From Sclerotiophoma versabilis (lineage: Eukaryota; Ascomycota; Dothideomycetes; Pleosporales; Didymellaceae): a stretch of DNA of 64,000 nucleotides. Made by a program: the position numbers and the translations under genes. Positions 30,739-41,914 of this stretch are shown in pieces. Positions within the stretch are counted from its first letter, which is position 1, and each line of letters opens with the position of its first letter. The notes beneath the pieces are model-generated. The model ran no database searches and was not told where the DNA came from. It saw only the letters and a program-made list of their open reading frames with translations. The stretch spans positions 930,001 to 994,000 of the forward strand of contig JAAROD010000095.1 of the NCBI GenBank assembly GCA_012274445.1, read 5' to 3'.

Positions 30739-33700
30739 CTACCACGCCCGTGGTCGTTCGATGGTGCCTCCCCTCCCCACACTGCCCCTCATACAACCCG
30801 AGTGCACTACACTCCCGTCGGGCCAGACTCTGATTGCACTCCCCCCGAATCTCTTGTGACACACTGCGCAATGCCGGTCCTCGTCGACTACTACGCGTCT
30901 GTTCAGTCCGCCGGGCTTGCTGGGGTGCTTCTCGTACTGATCGCCCAGCAATAAGCTCATCTCGACGCCGACCTTCTCCACCCCACGTAAGCGCGCAACA
31001 ATGCGTTCCTCGTTCAGCACCGAGTTGGCGGCGCGTATACGGCCCTTGAAGTAAGACTCTAGATCCTTCACCGGCAGGCTTGGCGGGACAAGATCCAGCG
31101 TGGTCGCCGCGGGCAGTCTGGCGCCATGTTTGCTCAGCAGCTCGAGCGCAGGCGGCCAGTTGGGTGCGTGGGGCGGCGGGGGCGTCAGGTACAAGGAGAG
31201 AAGGGTGTGGTAGATGGAGGGCTCCTGAGTGTCTGAGATGGATTTTTCGGATTGCGGGTGTGGTGATGTGATGGGTGCGGTGGTGGAGAGGAAGATGGTG
31301 TTGCAGTATCTGCTATGGTTAGACGCATGTCTGGTTCGGAGAGGGGAGGAAGAGCTTACTCCTCTGCTTTGGAGTAGTCTTTGAGCTGGAAGACGTAAAT
31401 CTGCAGTGCTTGTTTGTGCTGGCCCATTTTACTTAAGACGATGGCGCGGGATTCGAAGAAATCCGGATCTGCGCAGTACCATTAGCTTCCTTCCACCAAC
31501 CCTTCGTAGACGACGGAACTTACCGTCAGGGCTCAACTGCTTGAACACGCGGTAGTTGTTGTAATTCCCGCTCGTCTTCAAAAATGTCTGTAGTCTCTCT
31601 CTCCACGCAATTTTCTCTTGCTCGTCATCAAAGTCACCCGATCGCAACCGCTCAAGAAAGAGATCAACGAGCTTTTGATGGAAGTCGGGGGTGAGATCGT
31701 TCAGCTCCTCGATGATGTGTTCGAGGTACTTGACCGCGAGTTTGAGGTCCAGCTTTTCCAAGAATTCAAGCACGCGCTGCCGCGGAAGCGTCTCTGCGTT
31801 CTCTGTGTCCGCGAGGAACACGTCCATTCCCAGCACCGGATCGGTGCGCAGAGGCCACTCGGCGAATTCGAGAATCAAATCGATCATCTCGGGCGGTAGT
31901 TGCTGCAGATAGCCCACCGTACGTTGTGGGCCTTGTAACGCGGGTGCAACTTCCTCGTCCGCCTCGTTTTTGCCGAACTTTTCAAGCAATTCAAGCGCCT
32001 GGCGATGCAGTTTCTTGCCGTGCAAGAAGTCGATGAGATCGGCGTAGCGACCTGTTTCGTAGAGCTTCTCCTGGACGACGTCGGGCTCGCAGAAGTTGGG
32101 CAGGCGAAAAAGAGAGCCTGCTAGTGTGGATTTGGTAAGCATGTAGGCACGGAAGAGGGTCGTGTCGACGAGTTGCGCAACGTCAAGGAGCTTTGCGGTC
32201 CAATCTATTTCGCCAGATGTGTCTTGGATGAAGTAGTGGAAGGGTGGCTTGTCCGGTTCGGACTGGCTGTCAGTGGGTGTAGGGAGAGGCTCTTTGAGAT
32301 TGCCATCGGTGTCGATGTAGCGCTTAATCTGCACACGGCACTGGGCGAGGTAAGACTGCAGTGCTCGAACAGCGTTGCTGAAGTCTATCTGCTTGTCGGG
32401 CTGTGTCGTCTCTGTGATTTTTTTGGCTGGCCTGATGCTCGCCGTCTCAGCAGCGTCGTCCCGGACGGAAGAGCGGATAGAGGCAGTGTCCGAGTCGACC
32501 TTCTTATGGGCGCCGACCAGTCTGCCCATTACAGATCGACCGATAGTGGTGGCGGGGTTGAATGTGCTTTCTCTGCTGGCCTTTTTAATCTCTTCACTCT
32601 CTTCAGCATGCTTCTCACTCCCGAGCTCATCGTCGTCTGCCACACTGCCTTCGCCTTTCACGCTCTCCTCGTGGGACAGATGGCCAGCAACAGTTCGCGG
32701 ATACAGCGCTATGACGCGCTCAGGCGGGGCCTTGGCATCGATGAAGAGGTCCATGGCGTCGTGCCACCTCTTGTCGTGGAACAGGGCCTCAGCCTTGAGC
32801 ATCTTGATCTCGCGGACTCGGCCCTCCTTGTCCTGTAGCAGGGTGTCTTCCAGCATGTTCAGCAGGCTCAGGGCTTCGTCGTAGCGCGCATTTGCGGTCA
32901 GCTGGTCAATCTGTGTCTCGTAGCTCTGGGCTCCCATGCGCCAGATGCAGCGATCGCTGGCGACCAAGAAGCCCTTGCCGGCGTGTGCCAGGCTGATGTT
33001 GGGCTGGGGGACGTGGAGGAAGGTGGCGTTCGGCAGCGAGATGGTCTGCAGCAGGTTCAGAGTGTCCGGGTTCCTGACCTCCAGGCTGCCTTTGGAGGGT
33101 GCCTGCAGGGCCAGCATGTAGGGGTACGAGTAGGCCAGCATCTCGGGGGCGAAGGGCCACGGGACCTGGCGCTTCTCAATCGCATTGCCGTCGGTGTCGA
33201 TGAACAGGCTGTTGACGTCCTTGGCCAGCAGCATCTGGCCCTCGCCGAGGCGCGTGGCCAGCGGCTTGGGCACCCAGCTGGCCATGCCCATGTAGCCCAT
33301 GCCCGAGGACGAGACGGCGCCGAAGCGAGCGCCGCCCTGGCCGCCCTGGTCACCCGTGGCGCCCGGCTTGATGATGTCGTGCACCTCCTGGCTCTCGATG
33401 TCGACCAGGACGAAGCCCGGGTCCATGCCGGCGACCAGCTTCGTGGCCGAGGCCCAGGTCAGGCTCTTGACCGAGGCGATGAGCGACAGGTCGACGGCGT
33501 CGCCGCTGAGCTCCATGTCCTGCCATGTCCACAGGATGATCTTGCGCTTGACGGCGACGGCCAGGCGGCTGACGATGGACGGGATGCCGGTGGCGGCGTC
33601 CTTGACGATGTTGCTGGCGGCGGCGAAGGTGGTGGCGCCGCGCGTCTTCTCGAGCCGCTCCTGCAGCTGGTACGTGTGCAGGTCGTGGATGGAGACGTAG

Positions 33701-34118
33701 TTGTCCGACAGCGAGATCAGGATGTTGGTCTCCTTGAGGAAGCCGAGCTGCTGGACCGGGCGGCGCGAGAACTTGTCCTCCTCGCGCAGCAGGTCGGCCG
33801 CCCGTGGCTTCGCGGGCGCGGGCGCGGGCGTGGGCGTGGGCGTGCTGGGAGGCTCGCCATGGGTGTCGCCGTGGGTGTCGCCGTGGGTGTCGCCGTGGGT
33901 GTCGCCGTTGGACGCCGGCTCCGTCTCCTCGTTGACGCGGTAGATGCGCAGCGCGCCGGTGCTGAGGCCGACGAGCACGCGGTCACCTGTACACACACGT
34001 CAGCCTCGTCCCCGCCCGCTGCAGGGCGCTGCGTACCGTACGCGAGGATGCACTCGATCTTGGACTTGTCGCGCTGCTTCAGCTCCACGATCGGCTTGGC
34101 GGTGAAGGCGGAGAGCAT
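30739..34118 (-). CDS. VPS39: Vps39/Vam6-like HOPS subunit (CNH domain, vacuole fusion)
   Basis: Four exons (34037-34118, 31524-33986, 31360-31468, 30739-31309) encode 1074 residues with matching phases. The N-terminus MLSAFTAKPIVELKQ joins GDRVLVGLSTGALRIY, the first blade of a citron-homology (CNH) beta-propeller that runs to about residue 370. A long helical solenoid follows with clathrin-repeat-like helices (TTLFRAYMLTKSTLAG, YADLIDFLHGKKLHRQALELL, the Vps39_1 region). The C-terminal Vps39_2 region ends in a zinc-binding motif, CAVCHKRFGGSAI then VHSGC. Vps39 binds Rab7/Ypt7 and is one end of the HOPS tether at the vacuole; it also serves vacuole-mitochondria contacts. A propeller loop is expanded by a 12-bp minisatellite, giving GDTH repeats. 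Confidence 0.95.
33861..33908 (-). repeat. In-frame 12-bp minisatellite (four units) in VPS39
   Basis: Four exact 12-bp units lie head to tail, coding on the minus strand for four GDTH tetrapeptides. A Pro/Thr/Ala-rich low-complexity stretch follows. The unit length is a multiple of three, so copy-number change keeps the frame. Confidence 0.93.
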
Positions 34119-35641
34119 GCTGGGCGGTCATGTGACGGGGAGCATGTCGTTGTCTGGTCGCTGTCGTCGTTGTGCGCCCTCCGTTGCGCGCGTCGAGCCT
34201 CGTCCACCTGCTGCCGCTGCTTGGTCGTCGGGCCTGGCCATGTCATTGCGGTCCAAGCTCCCACGTGCAGCATGCAGCCGCCCGCCACACCCTCCGCCAC
34301 AGCCGTCCACCACCCAGCCCTCCGCCACAGCAAAGTCAAGCATCACGTCGGATCATGCAACGGCTGACGGAACGAGAGTGTATTGTAAGGAGCGGACGTG
34401 GGGCGTACATGAGGGGCATTGTGATTTGCTATCTACAGTCCTCAGCGGACACCAGACTGTCTCCCTCGCTTTTCTCCACTGTGAATGTGCACAAGAACGC
34501 CTCGAAGGCCCAAGGGCCATCTGGCGCCACACCACACCACCACCACCACTACCATTCACACAGGTCGGGCAAAAGCCACGATCAACTCAAGCGGCGGCGC
34601 AGAGCGCACGCAAAACCAACCCCACATCCGGGGGACGGGGACTGCTTTTACTCGATAAACAAAACCGGCCGTACACAGGCACAAAAATGTCGACTTTCAA
34701 CAACATCTACCCTCCACCCTCCACCGCCCCTCGCAAGGCGTGGAAAGTAGGACGGGCAGGAGGAAAGACATAACGCTCGTTATCAGTCAGCAACGCCCTC
34801 CCCGCTTCTCCCCAGCAACAGCCACAGCGGGTCTTGCGATGCAACCAAAGGGCCGGTGGTATGAGAAACGGGCTTGTCGAAAACATCGAGAGGGCGGCGA
34901 AAGAACGATCATATCCACATATTGCCGGCTCGTGCACAGCGCGCGACCTGCCTCTCTACACTGCCGCTTTGACCAAACACGCGCAAGGGGCCGGGTCCAA
35001 CGGGCAAGCCACGGAAGGAGCGGGCGCGTCGGGCGTGCAAGGAAGGGAAGTGCAGAGTTCCAGCGCGCACTGGAGAGGAGCGGGCGTAAGGGACCTCGGG
35101 GACAGACTGACCGAAGAGAGATACAACGCATGCGTCGCAAGCACTCCAGCACAACTCTCCTTACGATGAAGAAAAAGGAAAGGGGGTGTGTGGTCGCATA
35201 ACTCGTGATCGACTCCTGCAGAGAAATACACTGCGCTCTCGTGCGTACATGTGAGATGGTAGCAAACCTGACGTGCATTCTGAGCAGGGGATACAGGAGG
35301 GGTCTCTCAACGCTCCAGCAAAAGCAGAGCAGTGACAGCGCAAAATGAACCAAAAACAAATCGGGGGTATTGAAAGGGATATGTGTGCACCAATTCACAC
35401 AACGCGGAGAAGAGCAGAGCTCGTTCAACCCGCGCGTCTCCGTGCCAGAGAGCGTATTCGCATCATCTGACACTTCATCGAAAACGTGAAATGAAACTTC
35501 AGGGGACCAGAAATGGTCTGAGCAATTACAGCTGCAGTCGCAAAGTCGAGTGACAATCCGGCCATCTGGTAGAGACACAGAAGCAGAAGCAGCGGTCAGT
35601 GGTAGACGGTCGGATTGTCGACAATAGAATGCTGGACGACT
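34119..35641. other. Intergenic interval, VPS39 promoter and PRM1 3' flank
   Basis: About 1.5 kb without a supportable gene. A 263-codon open frame on the minus strand at 34787-35578 directly follows the PRM1 stop. Its translation is Cys/Arg/Pro-rich without domains, so it looks like read-through of 3' UTR and flank. Another frame antisense to VPS39 extends in from the left and is a shadow of that GC-rich gene. Confidence 0.5.
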
Positions 35642-37858
35642 TCAACGCCGGTCGGCGAAGGGATTGTGCTTCTCGTCCAGGGGCGAAGGATCGGCGAGCG
35701 TGCCGTGGCTGCTCATGCGTACGTGGCCGGGACGAGCTGAGTCGGTGACGGCGCGCGCACCTACTTGCCCAACCTTCTCTGTCTCGGGCTCGACAGTTTG
35801 AAAGGGTCGGGGGGTGATTGTGTAGGGCGCGTTCTTGTTGACTTGGTAGTCGTTGGCAACGTACTGCGGCGGGGCGGAATCAGCAGGTTGTAGAGGGGCT
35901 TTGGAGTGGCCCGTGGATGGGTCGATGTAGTAGGCCGTTCCTATCTCGGGGTCGCGGCGGAAGAGATGAGTCGATGCGTATACGAGGCCACCGATGGCGA
36001 TAAAAAGCCATATGAGTACAAGTGCGGCGGAGATGAGCGCTTCGGTCTGAATGCCGCTCAAAAGTTTCTCGATAACGTGGTCGACAGCTGCGGTGATCTT
36101 ATCCCTTGATTTACCGTTGGGGTCGGACAGCAGTTCGGCAGAAGAGTCAGCATCACTGACCTCAGCGAGGGCACCAAGAGAGAAGGTATCATTTGACACG
36201 CCGGGGAAGTTGACGTGAGCGTGCTCTTGAACCCAAGTCAGGCCGTTTTGGAAAGAAGCGATCTTCAGGCCGATCAGGCAGTTCAGAACGTCCTTGATAG
36301 GATCGTAAAGAACAGTGCCGCCGAATGTCGAGTTGAGGGTCTTGCTCATCTCGTCCACGAAAACATTAAGGGTGTCGTTGACTGCCGTGGTGCTGGTGTT
36401 AACCCAACCCAGAATGTCGTTGTTGATCTCGTCGTCCAGCTTGCCGACGGCGCCATTGACGCCCTCGGACCAAGACATGGAGGCGTTGTTGAGAGAAGCA
36501 ACAACCTTGCCGGCAAAGTCAGCGACCTGATTCGTGAGCTCGGGAGTCTTGTCTTGAATGGCCTTCAACAAGAGGTATTGACAGAAGCAGGCGAAGAGAC
36601 CTGCGATACCCAGAGACAGCAGGAAGAGCATGGGAACGGAGGTGGCGTACGCCCAGGCCCAGCGCGCGATTGATCGACGGCGATCTGAGCCAAAGCGCCT
36701 GCCAATCCACAATCCGAGACCGGAAGAAGTAGGACGTGAGGCTAGGTAGACAACGTCCATGCTTTCGTGCCCCTCTGCAAAGAGTGCGGCACGTTCTTGC
36801 ATCCTACGATATCGACGGACTTCCATCCATGCCATAGGGACGCAGACAAGGATGGCGAGGACAATGAGCACACCAAGAGCGATCTTGCGTGCATCGTAGG
36901 CCATTGTAATGAGACCGTCGAAGAACTCATTGATGGAGTTGCCCTCGGAGCAGAAGTCAAGGGCGTCTTTCTGCGGGACAGGAAGTGCATCACGGTCGAA
37001 TGTGAAGTTGTTCGTGGCCCGAATCAGCTTCTTGACCTCTTCAAAGGGGATGCGGATGATATTGTCGGTAAAGTTCTGCACCTCCTCGAACGTGGGGATC
37101 GAGTTGTTCAACTCTTGGAGGCCTTTCTGGAGTTCAGGGGGCACTTCCAGTCCCTTCAGCTGGGCGATCTGCTTGTCGAGGTTGATCTCCGGCTTATCGA
37201 AGCCGGGAAGGTTGAAGTTAATCTTGTCAAGAACAGAGTTGATACCATCAGTGACGGTCTTGATTGCGTTGCCCATGTCGTCGGTGACCTCATCGATAGT
37301 TTGATTGAGGGTTTTGCTAATTTCGGTGCCGATTTCCACGGCAGCGTGTAGGCTGCCGCGAACAGCCAGGGTGATCAGGCAGAGATAGGTGCTTGTCATC
37401 ATATGAATGACAAAGAGAACAATCTCCTCGATGCCAGTGACACTCATCTCCAACATAGACATGAGGCCACTGACTGCCTTCTCAACCCCAGAAGCGGTCA
37501 TCTCGTTGACGCCCTTCGCCATGTAGTGAGGCATGGATGCCATGGAGCTACCAATGCTCTCGACCTGGGTGCAGGCACTGAGAGCTTCGCGACGTGCGGA
37601 AGCAAGACTTGAGTTGGTGCTTGCGATGGCAATAAGCAGGCGAACGAGGACTAGAAGGAGGAGAATCGTCCAGCGGTTGATCCATATCTGCGAGAGCCTA
37701 GCTCGAAGGCCAAGGTAAGGTTTGAAGTTTGGTGTTTGGTTCATTGGGGGTCGTGGTGCAATTTGCGGTGCGTAGTAGTCTCGCATCTCATGATCGCCAG
37801 CGGACATAGATGGAGGCACAGCCGGGAAGGATTGCTGTTGGTTCGCTGAGGAAGCCAT
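35642..37858 (-). CDS. PRM1: Plasma membrane fusion protein Prm1
   Basis: Single-exon frame of 738 residues, close to Neurospora Prm1. The N-terminus is cytoplasmic and Pro/Gln-rich, then NFKPYLGLRARLSQIWINRWTILLLLVLVRLLIAIA forms the first membrane segment. The topology is multi-pass, with further segments near residues 140-160, 310-330, 395-425 and 615-640. Two large extracellular loops contain amphipathic helices and heptad-like repeats (ISKTLNQTIDEVTDDMGNAI) plus many N-glycosylation sequons (for example NQT, NNS, NFT). The loop Cys residues are consistent with disulphide-linked dimers. Prm1 promotes plasma-membrane merger in mating and hyphal fusion. The C-terminus is a Pro/Asp-rich cytoplasmic tail. 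Family assignment is based on this topology and conserved N-terminal region. Confidence 0.93.
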   Translation of the reverse strand: MASSANQQQSFPAVPPSMSAGDHEMRDYYAPQIAPRPPMNQTPNFKPYLGLRARLSQIWINRWTILLLLVLVRLLIAIASTNSSLASARREALSACTQVESIGSSMASMPHYMAKGVNEMTASGVEKAVSGLMSMLEMSVTGIEEIVLFVIHMMTSTYLCLITLAVRGSLHAAVEIGTEISKTLNQTIDEVTDDMGNAIKTVTDGINSVLDKINFNLPGFDKPEINLDKQIAQLKGLEVPPELQKGLQELNNSIPTFEEVQNFTDNIIRIPFEEVKKLIRATNNFTFDRDALPVPQKDALDFCSEGNSINEFFDGLITMAYDARKIALGVLIVLAILVCVPMAWMEVRRYRRMQERAALFAEGHESMDVVYLASRPTSSGLGLWIGRRFGSDRRRSIARWAWAYATSVPMLFLLSLGIAGLFACFCQYLLLKAIQDKTPELTNQVADFAGKVVASLNNASMSWSEGVNGAVGKLDDEINNDILGWVNTSTTAVNDTLNVFVDEMSKTLNSTFGGTVLYDPIKDVLNCLIGLKIASFQNGLTWVQEHAHVNFPGVSNDTFSLGALAEVSDADSSAELLSDPNGKSRDKITAAVDHVIEKLLSGIQTEALISAALVLIWLFIAIGGLVYASTHLFRRDPEIGTAYYIDPSTGHSKAPLQPADSAPPQYVANDYQVNKNAPYTITPRPFQTVEPETEKVGQVGARAVTDSARPGHVRMSSHGTLADPSPLDEKHNPFADRR

Positions 37859-40150
37859 AGCGGAGGTGGATGGTTCCGAAACAGGGTCTGAAAGCTGTAT
37901 TAGGATCGTGCGTCTTCAAAATCGTTGTATGGTTGTAAAGGAAGCGTTGTCGGGCGTATAGTCCAGCTATGGCGTATATCTTCCAGAGATAGACTGCAAC
38001 GGAAGAAGTGTATTATGCGTTTGAAGAAAGCAAGACAATAGAAACAATAAGAAACACAACGCTCCGCACAATGCACGAAAAGTATGGAAGGATATGAGGT
38101 GAAGATGAGTACAAGTGTAAGTGGGGGCTGCGTGAATATCAATCTTCACAATGCGGTATGAAAGCGAGCTACGTACCGCGAGAGAGCGAGGACCAGCTGC
38201 AGGCGACCCACAAGGTACCAATGGTACCTCATGGAATGGCATGCTCGACCGCTGCGTTTCAGAGCGCATCCAGCTCAGTGAGGCTCAAGTTAGAACAGGT
38301 GGATCTGGGAAGTGGTGGTGGCCCAAATAGGCGCCCTTGGAGGTGGAGCCAGCCACTGCCGACCAGTCATTTGCTTGTCAGACTGTCGGTCTGGGGAAGA
38401 CCAAAACAACACGCTAGAACGATATTGCGCGGCTGTTATTTCGGGACCTCTTTGTCCTCGGGTGGCTGTCGCGATTTGTCTGAGCGGGCGTTCTTTGTTC
38501 CACGACTTGCGCTCATTGGCGGCTGCGACAGTCGTACCGGCGCGAGAGAGTCAAATCGGACGACCTGAGCAGTCTCGTGACGTACAGCTCATCGCAGGCG
38601 GAGTCGTTGTCGAGCGCAAGGGAGCACGACCTCCGAGCATCAGTCGTCAGCAGAGGAGGTGCTCGAGGGCTGAAAGATGCAGGCACGGCATGTTTTGTAG
38701 GCTCTCGCCGCACGGCCGCGTCAAGCGTAGTGGCGCCTGTGTCCCGGTTTTATGCAGGCTAAAGCAGACGTCATCTCGCACGGAATGATGCTGTTTCCCA
38801 CTGTCGCTTCCATATTTCCTTCACTTATTCTCATGATAGCGACAGTAACCTTCGCAGTCGTAAGCTCTCCCTTGCGCAAATTGCTGCCTGACAGCGCTTG
38901 CGGTGCGTTTTCGCGAACACATCAACAGGCGGTGATGATCAACAGCTGGCTGAGGCGTAGCGCCCGTTGTGGGGGAGACATTCCGTGGCCGATCGCTGCT
39001 GTCCAATCATCGCCTTGGCGGTTGGAGATATCTCAAACGTAGTGGACTGTCCATACCCCAGCCTCTTCGTCGTGACCGCCATCGAGTCTTTCATGCCTAC
39101 GTACCACGAGACGACTCAACATATGCCTCACTTCTGGCACATGACCGTGCAGTCACGTGCGGCACCGCTCACGGTCACGACATGTCTTGGGCTTCCCCGG
39201 TACTTTAGTGAACAGCTTCTTCACTTTCACCTCGCCCGCTAACAATTTCGATCTCGACGAAGAGCAATTCAACACCCCGATGATATTCTCAAAAATGTGT
39301 GCTCTACTGGTTGAGATGGTACTACATGCTTTACGGCCTATGGATTGACAGAACCCTGGGTTTGCAGCAATGACAAGGTTTGCACTTATCTTCATCTGTT
39401 TTGGCAATTCTCTCAAATTTGAGCAGTTGCTGTTGACTATTACAATTTCTTTTCGTCTTCTCCAATATGAGATCGAGGCTGTGACAGCTCTGCTTGCATG
39501 TAAGAAGCTGTGACTTTCTCGTGAAGGAACTCAACAAACATTTCATCATAGCTCGTGATCTCTTTTGTTGCTCAGTTTGTACCTCACTGTCCTTCGCAAT
39601 CGCTGCCTCGCACCGTTCCTCGTCGATCTTTATTTCTCTCCTTCAAGGCAGTGCTGGTTGCTGCTAGTTGTTGGTCACGTGCGCTACCGGCACAGGTAGA
39701 GACACCCCTTCTGGTGCCAACCGGGACTTTAGTGACAGCTCGAGGTCCTGAAGCATCACGACAAGCTTCACCTTTCACTGACCTGTCCCCTTCGCACTCG
39801 CTTAAAAACTCCTCATCCGCTCCTTTTACAGTCAACGCCAAACATACATTTGCGCGTTACCATAGCGCCTTTTGCTCCTTTTGCGCAATACTTTGCATCC
39901 AGATTCATTTCGAATCCTTATTACGCACAGATTTCCTTAATTTCAGCGTTCCAGCACTTTCGCATCGCAACCGAGCGGATTTGAATGCGAATTGGGCCAC
40001 TTAGACACGCATAAATCGAACGGGACCCGTGATCACCCGGCAACGTACTATCGCAGTCTATTTCTCTACGCTGTATATTCACCGCTTGTTCTATCGAGTA
40101 GTCCTCTCACCTGCGTTCTTGTGTAGCTCTCAGGCACCAGTCGAGAGGTG

Positions 40151-40157
40151 TATAAAA
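40151..40157 (+). promoter_or_regulatory. TATA box candidate for the gene at 40.9 kb
   Basis: TATAAAA in the context GAGGTGTATAAAACAACC, the clearest TATA box in this gap. Transcription would begin near 40180-40200 and give a leader of about 700 nt before the main ATG. It is followed by a 20-codon upstream open frame at 40165-40227. Confidence 0.45.
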
Positions 40158-40376
40158 CAACCGTATGCTGAGCATTTCTCCTCCATCAAACACTTCCCGA
40201 CCCCAGACAGACGTTTTCAGACACTAGTACCGACTGCAGGAGTACCAAGTTCAAGGACTACCTCTGAAGCAGCGTTACGACTGTCCGATCGAAAACCCTA
40301 ATAGCTTGTCTCTCTGCTCAACGCTCGCACTGTAAGCCTGGCTTGGCAAGCATTGGTATACAGTCATCTAACGTGA

Positions 40377-40515
40377 ATGCTAGCATCACCTGTAGACTTC
40401 AAGTCTCTATCATTTGGCACCGCCCCTTCACGAGACCGTCTTCGCATTGAACAGGAACTCCGCAGATCGGAGTGGCACACACTAAGGTACGTGGCTGCAC
40501 CTACGTTTGGCGTAC
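40377..40515 (+). other. Upstream open reading frame or non-annotated 5' exon
   Basis: The ATG at 40377 opens a frame of protein-like composition (MLASPVDFKSLSF, then RIEQELRRSEWHTL). A canonical donor GTACGT follows at 40487; without splicing the frame stops after about 12 more codons. Spliced to the acceptor at about 40710 (branch GCTAAT, GTGCAG), it would stay open until a TGA that overlaps the main ATG at 40901. It is not in frame with the main protein. It could be a uORF or the end of a separate small gene. Confidence 0.35.
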
Positions 40516-40900
40516 GAGAGCCGTAGCGGTGAACGCCTAGTCATAGATCTCTTCGTTTCACTCAGACATCACGCGAAGGCCTACACCGACTTCCCAAACG
40601 TCACATGCTTGCGCTTATGTCTCCCACGTGCTTTTGCGCCTTGGAAAATAGCTCTATGACTACAGGCCGAACGCTCTCACTGTGTTTTTGAAAGAGTTGC
40701 TAATAGTGCAGTTTAATTCCATACAGACAAAAACCGCTCATCTCCACTGTCAGTACGTCCTTCAACCATTACCGCACTCACTACGATCGCGCAGACACAG
40801 CCATCATCGCCAGTCCGGTCCTCCTGCTAGCAAACCTCAAGGCCTTAGCTCCACTTCCTAACCAATCCGTCGGTGCAAGCTACCAGATCACTCAGACCGC

Positions 40901-41914
40901 ATGATGGTTGAATCTGTTGCAAACATCGGCAGCAAGCAGACTACCGGCATGAGCCGTACAGACGCCAAGGCCAATACCATCCTCTCTCCATCTATTGAAC
41001 CTAGCAGTGACACTCTGCATCACAACAGCCGCTTCGATGGCGAGCATAAGCACCTCAATATTAGCCCGTTCAGCACTGCTACGCTCGACTTTGATGACCT
41101 GAGGATCAATGATGACGTCGTCTCATGCGCACACAAGGACGATGATCACTTTGCTAGTTCTTTTCAGAGCAACTTCAAGCGTCAAAACGTACCTACTCCT
41201 GCCTTCGGTCACCCTGTTCAGCAGTATCGCCGTTACAACTGCCACTATGGACCCGGAAACGGTTCTCCGCGCGGAGGCAACGCTCGCAACGCTCGCACGT
41301 GGGTATCGGAAGAAGTCCGTGCTGCTCAGGAGTTTTTGGTCGTCCGTAACTCGATGAAACGGCTGTTCAAGAACGCTGATATCGCAAAGTGGAAGGTCGC
41401 GGACTACATTGCGCACCGCGAAGCGATGACGGCTTCCGCAGCCAAGAAGCTTGCGCAACAGGCTCAGGATAGAGAACACGAGATTAGTCTACGTGTTCCG
41501 CCTATCTCACCACAACAACAGGAAACAATGCGCCATTGCGGCCTCTCCGGCAACTTCGATCAGGTCAGTAACTATAGCCGAGCCCTTGGTGAGAAGACAA
41601 TCTGGTGCGAGGATTGGCAGAACGGCAAAGATGAGATTGCGCCATGGCCTTGCTTGGCAGAGATGAAGTGGGAGGGTGATGATCGTGCGAAGACTGGCGT
41701 CGGCCGCTTCCCACCTCTTCCTCGTGAGCAAGGTCCAGTTGGACTACCGTGGAACCAGCTACAAGCCGTCGAGCAGTACCCTATAGACCAGATTGCCCGC
41801 ATCCCCACCATGGAGGATGTCTACCTTCCTGTGGATGAGATTGACGACGAGGTTAAGTATGACCTTCTCAGTGAAGATTTGGAAGATGCCATGGATGCCT
41901 ATCTCCAATCTTGA
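40901..41914 (+). CDS. Conserved-looking protein of unknown function, 337 residues
   Basis: Single-exon frame starting with two Met codons. The first 130 residues are polar and probably disordered, ending in a Gly/Asn/Arg-rich patch (GPGNGSPRGGNARNARTWVS). Residues about 135-195 form a charged helical segment (EEVRAAQEFLVVRNSMKRLF, then KWKVADYIAHREAM and AAKKLAQQAQDREHE). The C-terminal part is acidic with many Trp and Pro (IWCEDWQNGKDEIAPWPC) and ends in an acidic helix (DEVKYDLLSEDLEDAMDAYL). I do not recognise a domain. The long intron-poor frame, coding-like composition and long leader with TATA box support a real gene. No signal peptide or membrane segment is present. Confidence 0.72.
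   Translation: MMVESVANIGSKQTTGMSRTDAKANTILSPSIEPSSDTLHHNSRFDGEHKHLNISPFSTATLDFDDLRINDDVVSCAHKDDDHFASSFQSNFKRQNVPTPAFGHPVQQYRRYNCHYGPGNGSPRGGNARNARTWVSEEVRAAQEFLVVRNSMKRLFKNADIAKWKVADYIAHREAMTASAAKKLAQQAQDREHEISLRVPPISPQQQETMRHCGLSGNFDQVSNYSRALGEKTIWCEDWQNGKDEIAPWPCLAEMKWEGDDRAKTGVGRFPPLPREQGPVGLPWNQLQAVEQYPIDQIARIPTMEDVYLPVDEIDDEVKYDLLSEDLEDAMDAYLQS

Larger units (their letters stand above)
37859..40900. other. Three-kb interval: PRM1 promoter and long leader of the next gene
   Basis: No supportable protein gene was found in about 3 kb. The left part is the PRM1 promoter. The right part (from about 39.5 kb) is pyrimidine-biased on the plus strand and holds a TATA-like element at 40151-40157 about 745 bp before the next ATG, with short upstream open frames after it. 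This suggests a long, possibly spliced, 5' leader. Confidence 0.5.

Noticed and set aside
32983..34773. 596-codon open frame on the plus strand
   Set aside because: It runs antisense to the well-supported VPS39 gene in GC-rich DNA; its Gly/Arg/Val/Leu-rich translation has no domain.
34787..35578. 263-codon open frame on the minus strand
   Set aside because: It directly follows the PRM1 stop, is Cys/Arg/Pro/Ser-rich, has no domain and no conserved start context; most likely 3' UTR and flank.
40377..41914. Joining the 40377 exon to the 40901 protein as one gene
   Set aside because: None of the visible acceptors between 40487 and 40901 brings the first exon into frame with the main protein; each runs into a stop.
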